Source: Chryseobacterium suipulveris (GTDB lineage Bacteria > Bacteroidota > Bacteroidia > Flavobacteriales > Weeksellaceae). From it: a stretch of 64,000 nt of DNA. The position numbers and the translations under genes were made by a program. Positions 58,081-64,000 of the stretch are shown here, piece by piece. The notes beneath the pieces are model-generated. The model was not told where the DNA came from, did not search any database, and was given only the letters and a program-made list of their open reading frames with translations. Numbering within the stretch: the stretch's first letter is position 1; every line of letters starts with the position of its first letter. The DNA is taken from contig NZ_CP094532.1 of NCBI RefSeq assembly GCF_022811685.1, positions 2,257,501-2,321,500 of the forward strand, given 5' to 3'.

Positions 58081-58102
58081 CATTATTAAGATCTAAAAAG
58101 AT

Positions 58103-60466
58103 TTACTTCTTGATCGCTTTCACAGTCTTCACTGATCCGTCTTCCATATGAAGCGTTACAATGTAAAGTCCTGCGTTAAGTGATGAAAGGTTAAGTTCAG
58201 TACTTGGTTTCATGTTCTTCACAGTTCTTCCTGATACATCGGTGATGGTGATCGATTTCACTCCTTTTACATCAGAGATTTTTAACACATCGTGGAAAGG
58301 GTTAGGATAAACAGAAACCCTGTCTTTGTTCGCTGTTGAAACGGCCAATGAAGGATCAATTACATTTACAGTATAATCCTCAACCTGCCCAAAACTAGAT
58401 CCTGTTGTAACGCAGGCATTGCCCCAGTTTGTAAGATTCGGTTCTGTATTTGGTCCTGCTGTTCCGTAATACGCAGATTTTACCCTCATTCTTGTTACAC
58501 CAAATTTTGCATCAGCAGGAACGGCAATTGTGCCTGTTGCAGGTGTACCAGCAATACCATCTGATCCAAGTACATGAATGAAATTTGCAGCGTCGGTAAA
58601 GTATTTTTCACCAGCGTCATTAAAGTCGCCGTCCTGATTCCAGTCGATAAATACTGAGAAGCAGTGACGGAAAGAAGCACCATCTGTATTCGCATTCAAT
58701 GATATTGGGTAAGAATTGCCGGGTACCACCTGTGCAGTCAAATTCAGGAACTGTTCGTATGCCGGTGTTCCGCCGACTACGTTGCTTGTGGTATTATTAA
58801 TGCCAGCAAATGTCACGTTGGTAGTTGGTTCTACAGTACTGTAACCCGGTGTTGGACTGCAGTAGGAAAGAGGACCTGCGGTAAAGGAGACCTCTGTACA
58901 TCCAGCAGCGTCACCCACTGAGTTAGTCGGTACTACTTTTAAATAATAGGTTGTTCCGTTAGTTAATAAAGTGCTGTAGGAAGTTCCTGTCACCAAGGTA
59001 CCGTTCAGAATTTCTGTTCCACCTGCTGTAGTTCCCAGGTATAGCTTGTAACCTGAAGCGTTTGGTGCTGCTGTCCAGGTAAATGTGGTATTAGCAGAAA
59101 TCATGGATCCTTCTGTTGGAGCTGTTACAGTGGTGCATGCTGGAGCTGTTGCCGGTGGAGTGATATTCAATGTGTAATCTTCCACCTGTCCGTTGCCTAT
59201 ATCACCGCAAGGATCAGAAAGTGCGGTCGTTACAGAGGTAGTTGAGCTGTTGAAATTATACTTAATTCTCATTCTTCTGTCTCCTGTGATACCGTCCGGT
59301 ACAGCAATAGTTCCGCTAAGACTTACCGTTGCGCCTGTTCCACCTACAAACGGAGCAGTTGTAAAGTATTGTTCTCCAGCGTCGTTGAAGCTTCCGTTAT
59401 TATTCCAGTCAACAAATACAGACATTCCAAACCTGTTGGTTCCAAGTCCTGTTCCCTGCACTGCAAGAGTCATATTGTTGGCACCTGTAACATTAAATAC
59501 GGTGCTGCTGAAGTCTTCATAAGCCGGTGAACCGACAGTCGCCGAAGAGGTGTGTGCAGCGCCACCGTTTACCGCTACCGAAGAAATAGGATAAGTTGCA
59601 GCAGGCGCTGTGCTGACAATAGGACCGCAATAGGAAATGCTGGAATTGGTGCTGAACGTTATTTCTGAACATCCTGTTGCATCACCTGCCAAGTTATGTG
59701 GGGTTACACTTGCAAAATAACTTCCGTTTACAGGAATAGTTGCATCATAATGGGTTGCACCCTGAACATCTATATCCAGAATATTATTTCCGCCGGATGC
59801 AGTTCCCACTTTTAGTTTGTATCCTACTGCTGTCGGAACTGCATTCCACTGGAAGTTTACGTTACCGCCTGAAACTGTCGCTCCGTTTGCAGGATAAGTA
59901 AGTGACGCACATACGGGTGGAGTTGTTACCACCTCCTGAGAAATATTGATGTCGTCAACAAAAATATTGCCAGTTGTTGTTCCAGAGCGCACGAACCATA
60001 CTCCGACTCCATAAACTTTTCCTGGTTGCAGCGATCCGGATGGAATTGTCCCAGTCAAAGTTGCACATGTCGTAATCGCCGTGGCATTAAGAACAGCCGG
60101 AGTGCCAAATGTCATTATCGACCAGTTATTGGCTTCTGGATTGTAAATGAAGTAAGCCAAGTTTAATGTCCCTGTAATAGTTGCTGCCTTTTTGTAGTGC
60201 ACTGAAACATCAACTTTCTGTCCGTTTCCGGATTGTGAAATGGTAGAAAGATCAACCATAAAGCCGGTTTGTGTAACAGTAGAGCTAATTGCCAATTGCC
60301 CTCCGTTCACACCGTTACACGCAGCCGCAGTGGTTCTTGATCCTCCACCAAACTGCTTGTAAGTGGTGGTGTTGTAACCGGGATCTTCAAAATCACCGAT
60401 GTAGCTGTATTGGGCGTGCGCACCAATACCTAATGCCATAAGCATTGATAGTAAAAGTTTTTTCAT
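58103..60466 (-). CDS. T9SS type A sorting-domain protein with GEVED domains
   Basis: 787 residues. The signal peptide is MKKLLLSMLMALGIGAHAQ. The first 200 residues form a jelly-roll domain (VDLSTISQSGNGQKVDVSVHY, FVDDINISQEV). Three fibronectin-like segments (for example PTEGSMISANTTFTWTAAPN) alternate with two GEVED domains (FVDWNNNGSFNDAGEQYF and FIDWNQDGDFNDAGEKYF, about 310-440 and 590-700). The type A sorting domain ends VKTVKAIKK. It is a surface or secreted protein of unknown ligand. It is a clear paralogue of the next gene (60645-63005). Confidence 0.92.
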   Translation of the reverse strand: MKKLLLSMLMALGIGAHAQYSYIGDFEDPGYNTTTYKQFGGGSRTTAAACNGVNGGQLAISSTVTQTGFMVDLSTISQSGNGQKVDVSVHYKKAATITGTLNLAYFIYNPEANNWSIMTFGTPAVLNATAITTCATLTGTIPSGSLQPGKVYGVGVWFVRSGTTTGNIFVDDINISQEVVTTPPVCASLTYPANGATVSGGNVNFQWNAVPTAVGYKLKVGTASGGNNILDIDVQGATHYDATIPVNGSYFASVTPHNLAGDATGCSEITFSTNSSISYCGPIVSTAPAATYPISSVAVNGGAAHTSSATVGSPAYEDFSSTVFNVTGANNMTLAVQGTGLGTNRFGMSVFVDWNNNGSFNDAGEQYFTTAPFVGGTGATVSLSGTIAVPDGITGDRRMRIKYNFNSSTTSVTTALSDPCGDIGNGQVEDYTLNITPPATAPACTTVTAPTEGSMISANTTFTWTAAPNASGYKLYLGTTAGGTEILNGTLVTGTSYSTLLTNGTTYYLKVVPTNSVGDAAGCTEVSFTAGPLSYCSPTPGYSTVEPTTNVTFAGINNTTSNVVGGTPAYEQFLNLTAQVVPGNSYPISLNANTDGASFRHCFSVFIDWNQDGDFNDAGEKYFTDAANFIHVLGSDGIAGTPATGTIAVPADAKFGVTRMRVKSAYYGTAGPNTEPNLTNWGNACVTTGSSFGQVEDYTVNVIDPSLAVSTANKDRVSVYPNPFHDVLKISDVKGVKSITITDVSGRTVKNMKPSTELNLSSLNAGLYIVTLHMEDGSVKTVKAIKK

Positions 60467-60492
60467 GTTTTAATAATTTTATTGTATTAGCG

Positions 60493-60523
60493 CAAATATA
60501 ATAAGATTCCATCAAGCAAACAA
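60493..60523 (-). promoter_or_regulatory. candidate promoter of the first GEVED T9SS gene
   Basis: Read on the minus strand, TTG (60521-60523), a 20-nt spacer and TATATTTG (60493-60500). This is the same 20-nt spacing and -7 sequence as at 35198-35228. The start codon at 60466 is 27 nt downstream. Confidence 0.6.
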
Positions 60524-60598
60524 TATTTTTTTTGCTTTTTTATCAAAAACTTTCACTTCATTACTTAGAATGCTTTTATTGAAAAAAGCAAACAAAAG

Positions 60599-60622
60599 AA
60601 CCACCCCGAAACTGAGGTGGTT
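60599..60622 (-). terminator. terminator after the second GEVED T9SS gene
   Basis: AACCACC / GGTGGTT stem with a 10-nt loop (CCGAAACTGA); it is homologous to the hairpin at 58057-58080 (same ACCACCCCGAAA and GAGGTGGTTC words). T-rich sequence follows on the minus strand. The duplicated gene carried its terminator with it. Confidence 0.8.
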
Positions 60623-60644
60623 CATTATTAAGGATTAACAAGTT

Positions 60645-63005
60645 TTATTTCTTGATTGCTTTCACAGTTTTCACTGATCCGTCTTCCATATGGAGAGAAA
60701 CAATGTAAAGTCCTGCGTTGAGTGAAGAGAGGTTAAGTTCTGCACTTGGCTTCATAGTCTTCACTGTTCTTCCAGAAACATCAGTGATGCTGATTGATTT
60801 CACTCCTTTTACATCAGAGATTTTCAATACATCATGGAATGGGTTAGGATAAACAGAAACTTTGTCTTTATCAACATTAGAAACCGCCATTCCTGGTCCA
60901 ACCACTTTCAGAGAGTAATCTTCTGCCTGACCGAAGCTTCCACTGGTTGCGCAAGGATCAGCAAAACCATTTCCAGCAGTTGGAACTGCAGCGCTGTACT
61001 CTTTCTTAACTCTCATTCTTGTAACTCCAAGTTTTGCATCAGCAGGAACAGTGATATTGCCTACAACAGGAGTACCTGTACCAGTAGAGTTATTCAAGAA
61101 GATCGATCCATCACCAAAGTAAACTTCACCTGCATCATCTAATTTACCATTTTGATTCCAGTCGATAAATACCACATAGTAGTTACTATAAGGACCATCA
61201 GAGTTTCCGTTCAAACTGATTGGGTATGTTCCACTTTGCTCAACTAAACCTTGAATCGCGGTAAAGTCTTCATGCGCCGCTCCACCAGTTGCCGCAGAAG
61301 TAGTATTATTGATGTTAGCAAAAGTCACATTTGAAATAGGTTCAACAAACGGATAGCTAAGAGGTCCACAGTACACAACAGCACCTGCTGTGAAAGAAAT
61401 TTCTGTACAACCTGTTGCATCACCTGCAGCATTATAAGGCACTACCTTCACATAGTAAGTTACTCCCGAAGTGAATGCACCTGTGTAAGAAGTAGTTGAA
61501 ACCACGGTTCCATTTGCCACATCAGTTCCACCAGAAGTTGTACCGATATATACTTTATATCCTTGAGCACCAGTTACGGCATTCCAAGTAATAGGATTGT
61601 TTGCAGGCACATTCGTAGCACCGTTTGTTGGAGCAGTAATTGTGGCGCAGGCAGGAGGTGCCGTTGGAGCTGCAACTTTGATGATGTAATCTTCAACCTG
61701 ACCATTGATCATATTCGCGCATCCTGATGTCAGAGGCGAGTTGATTGAAGTACCTGAGAAGTTGTACTTAACCCTCATTGTTACATTTCCAGGAGCTGCT
61801 GTTCCAGGCACTGCAACATTGCCGATCAATTCGATTGGGTTATCGGCAACACCAGCTTTTCTAACCATGGTCGCAGTAGTATTAAAATATTCCTCACCTG
61901 CATCTAAGAAGTCGCCATCATTGTTCCAGTCAATAAATACGGACATTGCCCAACCGTTAGCAGGGTTACCGTTAGTGGTACCTAGAACAGTAAGCGGATA
62001 TGTTGAACCAGGATTTACTTCAGGAATTGCAACACCTGTTGTGAAATCCTGATGAACAGGGAATGTGCCAATCGTAGTTGCAGTAGGATCCGAAGTATTA
62101 GTCATCCCCGCAAAGTTAACCGACTTGATCGGTGCGATAGCGGAAGGCGCCGTGGAGGTAAGCGGACCACAATGTGCAACATTTGCATTAGTGTTAAACA
62201 TAATTTCTGTACATCCGGTTGCATCTCCTAGGGTGTTCGTTGGAACAACTTTCAGATAAAAAGTTGAGTTAGTTGCAAGTTGCACATCAACATAATTTGC
62301 GCCTGAGATTGTACCTGAATAAACATCTGATGCTCCTGAAGAAGAACCAATTGACACCTTATAAGCACCTGCTTGATCAACCGCATTCCAAGAAACCCTT
62401 ACGTTACCACCAGAAATTGTGGACCCAGCGGTTGGTGCAGTTACAGTAGCACATCCAGGCACTCCCGTAGGAATATCCTGAACAAAGTTGATATCATCTA
62501 CAAAGAAGTTCCCGGTAGATGTTCCAGATCTTCTTACCCAAACACCGAAACCATAAGTTTTCGATGGACTAAGTACACCAGCAGGAATTGTTGCTGTTAA
62601 CGACGCACAACTTGTTGTAGCAGCCGCAGTCATCGTAACGGGAGTACCAATTTCAAAAATTGACCAAGAGTTCGATCCTGCGTCAAATACAAAATACGCC
62701 AAACTTGCTGTTCCTGTAAGTGTAGCTCCCTTTTTCCAGTTGGCGGTCAAAGTCAGCTTTTGGCCATTACTGGTCTGGTTGATTGCATCCGACATCACCA
62801 TCCAACCACTTTGAGTTACACTGGCACTAATGGCGGTTTGTCCTCCCCAAGCACCGTTACAGGCAGCAGCAGCAACGATAGTACCGCCTCCAAATTGCCC
62901 GTAAGCACCATTTGCTCCTTGATCTTCAAAGTCACCTGTGAAATTGAACTGTGCATTCGCGCCTATACCTAAGGCAAGAAAGCACGAGAGTAAAAGTTTT
63001 TTCAT
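60645..63005 (-). CDS. T9SS type A sorting-domain protein with GEVED domains, paralogue
   Basis: 786 residues. It has the same layout as the preceding gene: signal peptide MKKLLLSCFLALGIGANAQ, jelly-roll domain (WMVMSDAINQTSNGQKLTLTA), then fibronectin-like segments. Two GEVED domains have FIDWNNDGDFLDAGEEYF and FIDWNQNGKLDDAGEVYF. The type A domain has the near-identical VYPNPFHDVLKISDVKGVKS and ends VKTVKAIKK. Divergence is mostly in the middle. Function of the pair is unknown; secreted surface proteins are likely. Confidence 0.92.
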   Translation of the reverse strand: MKKLLLSCFLALGIGANAQFNFTGDFEDQGANGAYGQFGGGTIVAAAACNGAWGGQTAISASVTQSGWMVMSDAINQTSNGQKLTLTANWKKGATLTGTASLAYFVFDAGSNSWSIFEIGTPVTMTAAATTSCASLTATIPAGVLSPSKTYGFGVWVRRSGTSTGNFFVDDINFVQDIPTGVPGCATVTAPTAGSTISGGNVRVSWNAVDQAGAYKVSIGSSSGASDVYSGTISGANYVDVQLATNSTFYLKVVPTNTLGDATGCTEIMFNTNANVAHCGPLTSTAPSAIAPIKSVNFAGMTNTSDPTATTIGTFPVHQDFTTGVAIPEVNPGSTYPLTVLGTTNGNPANGWAMSVFIDWNNDGDFLDAGEEYFNTTATMVRKAGVADNPIELIGNVAVPGTAAPGNVTMRVKYNFSGTSINSPLTSGCANMINGQVEDYIIKVAAPTAPPACATITAPTNGATNVPANNPITWNAVTGAQGYKVYIGTTSGGTDVANGTVVSTTSYTGAFTSGVTYYVKVVPYNAAGDATGCTEISFTAGAVVYCGPLSYPFVEPISNVTFANINNTTSAATGGAAHEDFTAIQGLVEQSGTYPISLNGNSDGPYSNYYVVFIDWNQNGKLDDAGEVYFGDGSIFLNNSTGTGTPVVGNITVPADAKLGVTRMRVKKEYSAAVPTAGNGFADPCATSGSFGQAEDYSLKVVGPGMAVSNVDKDKVSVYPNPFHDVLKISDVKGVKSISITDVSGRTVKTMKPSAELNLSSLNAGLYIVSLHMEDGSVKTVKAIKK

Positions 63006-63029
63006 AATGATTTAATTTTGTTAACTTTT

Positions 63030-63061
63030 CAAAAATAATAAAAATAATTAGATTCAACCAA
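63030..63061 (-). promoter_or_regulatory. candidate promoter of the second GEVED T9SS gene
   Basis: On the minus strand, TATTTTTG (63030-63037) matches TAnnTTTG, with TTG candidates at 63055-63057 (17-nt spacer) or 63059-63061 (21-nt spacer). The start codon at 63005 is about 25 nt downstream. Confidence 0.5.
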
Positions 63062-63177
63062 CAAATCTTAAAAGATTTATCATAATATTTAAATACTTTT
63101 CTATAATATCGCCAAAACCCCTTTAAATACCATCTGTTAACTGTACCTCAATGCAGTATCTGGTCACAAGTCAGTTG

Positions 63178-63477
63178 CTAATCATCCAAAAATTCGCCAA
63201 AAAAAGGAGACCTCGCGCTTAACCTGCGGTTTTCCTCTCTTAATTTTTCCACTTTTTTCAAAAGCTCACTGATAATTTCTAAACCCGGCAGATTCACTTC
63301 CAGGTCATAATGCCAGTTCGCAAAACGTTCAAATACAGGAAGTTCTTCATAAAGAAGATATTTCACACCGTTATCGGTCTCCGTTTTTAGAAGTCCTGAT
63401 TCTTCCAGCGAATCAAAAAAAGTGATTTCTATATTGTAGATTTTCACCAACTCTTCTCTCGAGATTCTTTCGTTCAT
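63178..63477 (-). CDS. cbpM: chaperone modulator CbpM-like
   Basis: 99 residues. A MerR-like N-terminal helical domain (MNERISREELVKIYNIEITFFDSLEESGLL) continues into a helical C-terminal half (LPGLEIISELLKKVEKLREENRRLSA). In E. coli, CbpM binds and inhibits the DnaJ homologue CbpA. The ATG at 63477 overlaps the cbpA stop by 4 nt, supporting the cbpA-cbpM pair. Confidence 0.9.
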   Translation of the reverse strand: MNERISREELVKIYNIEITFFDSLEESGLLKTETDNGVKYLLYEELPVFERFANWHYDLEVNLPGLEIISELLKKVEKLREENRRLSARSPFFGEFLDD

Positions 63478-64000
63478 TTCTTTAGATTTTTAAGTTCGCC
63501 GAAAAGTTCTTTTTCTTTTTCCGTTAAATGCGTCGGAAGTTTGACCGTATAGGTCACGAACAAATCGCCATACTCTCCTTCTTTTTTATATACAGGAAAA
63601 CCTTTCCCTTTCAATCTTACCTTCGTGCCATTTTGCGTTTCGGGTTTTACTTTGAGCATTACGTTTCCTTCCAAAGTTGGCACGGTAACTTCGCCACCCA
63701 ACACAGCGGTGTAAAGGTCAATTTCTATGTTGGAACCCAAGTCGTTTCCGTTTCTTTTGAAATGCTGGTCTTCTTTGATATTAAACGTGATGTAGAGGTC
63801 GCCGTTTGGTCCGCCATTAAAACCTGGATTTCCGTGACCTTTAAGTTTGATTTTCTGTCCGTCGGAAATTCCGGCAGGAATTGTAATTCTAACTTTCTTT
63901 CCATTGATTTCAAATGTTTGTTGATGTGTTTTTGCGGCATCTTTTAGGTGCAGATTCAGCTCAGCGGAAATATCCTGTCCTTTAAATTTCCCAGATGCAC
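63474..64000 (-). CDS. cbpA: DnaJ-family co-chaperone CbpA, C-terminal part, 5' end outside window
   Basis: The frame is open from the window edge to the stop at 63474; about 174 residues are visible. Reading from the edge: ASGKFKGQDISAELNLHLKD..., KVRITIPAGISDGQKIKLKGHGNPG, GDLYITFNIKEDQHFKRNGNDL, then the second beta domain IEIDLYTAVLGGEVTVPTLEG and KVRLKGKGFPVYKKEGEYGDLFVTYTV. These are the two substrate-binding domains of a class B (no zinc-finger) DnaJ. The J domain lies beyond the window. An apparent start at 63740 is just an internal TTG. With CbpM it assists DnaK. Confidence 0.92.
   Translation of the reverse strand, partial: ASGKFKGQDISAELNLHLKDAAKTHQQTFEINGKKVRITIPAGISDGQKIKLKGHGNPGFNGGPNGDLYITFNIKEDQHFKRNGNDLGSNIEIDLYTAVLGGEVTVPTLEGNVMLKVKPETQNGTKVRLKGKGFPVYKKEGEYGDLFVTYTVKLPTHLTEKEKELFGELKNLKK

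Noticed and set aside
63474..63940. Frameshift in cbpA at the window end
   Set aside because: Two separate frames appear there, but the true DnaJ frame is open without interruption from 64000 to 63474; the other frame is a shadow.
1..64000. tRNA, rRNA, integrase, transposase or phage genes
   Set aside because: None recognised on either strand; no cloverleaf-like or transposase motifs were found in the gaps.

Overview
The window looks like a chromosomal segment of a Bacteroidetes bacterium of the Flavobacteriia, most probably the Chryseobacterium/Kaistella group (Weeksellaceae). The evidence is several type IX secretion (T9SS) proteins with type A C-terminal sorting domains, a cbb3-type oxidase with an O-P fusion, TAnnTTTG-type promoters, a short NrdA, and a moderately AT-rich genome with intergenic regions crowded by short repeats. 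I see no phage, insertion sequence, CRISPR array, rRNA or tRNA. The genus is inferred from gene style, not from a marker gene.

Layout. 1-0.6 kb: end of an ABC-transporter ATPase gene. 0.9-5.2 kb: a large T9SS protein, a small lipoprotein, a PhnA-type zinc-ribbon protein and a repeat-filled spacer. 5.2-10.6 kb: a broken TPR gene, an rRNA m5C methyltransferase, a PAP2 phosphatase overlapping an EptA-type phosphoethanolamine transferase (a probable lipid A remodelling pair), and a broken T9SS gene. 10.9-15.7 kb: asnB, another repeat block, DUF1232, cinA, a lipocalin. 15.7-23.1 kb: a DNA-repair island read on the minus strand (FAD oxidoreductase, MBL exonuclease, ATP-dependent ligase, Lhr-type helicase, PdeM phosphoesterase). 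23.4-27.3 kb: PNPOx-like stress protein, dienelactone hydrolase, lipA, an ECF sigma factor, and a decayed toxin-antitoxin locus. 27.4-31.3 kb: an Rrf2 (NsrR/IscR-like) regulator heading an accessory cbb3-type oxidase operon. 31.5-38.5 kb: a frameshifted DUF72 gene, DUF2024, a fibronectin-type T9SS protein, and nrdB-nrdA. 38.9-43.9 kb: a MacAB-like exporter (ATPase, two FtsX-type permeases, adaptor). 44-57.9 kb: housekeeping and envelope genes, including an ABC exporter, an LptB with an unusual C-terminal extension, a sigma/anti-sigma-like pair, purK, isochorismate synthase with a hotdog thioesterase (menaquinone), an acyltransferase, and a PadR/PspC cluster. 58.1-63 kb: two tandem paralogous GEVED-type T9SS proteins. 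63.2-64 kb: cbpM and the 3' part of cbpA, which leaves the window.

Genes that clearly act together are the ligase-associated repair cluster, the PAP2-EptA pair, the Rrf2-CcoN-CcoO/P operon, nrdBA, the MacAB-like exporter, the menaquinone pair and cbpAM. The most unusual feature is the intergenic DNA. It holds a composite repeat of about 190 bp, a 19-bp motif present six times (once as an inverted pair), several perfect palindromes, and many loci of short-unit tandem repeats, each with a different unit. At least four loci (5.2, 10.5, 27.2 and 31.7 kb) carry frameshifts, several at homopolymers, so either gene decay or assembly error must be considered. No wholly new multi-gene system is certain. 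The best candidates for new biology are the LptB fusion, the Rrf2-linked oxidase and the repeat families.
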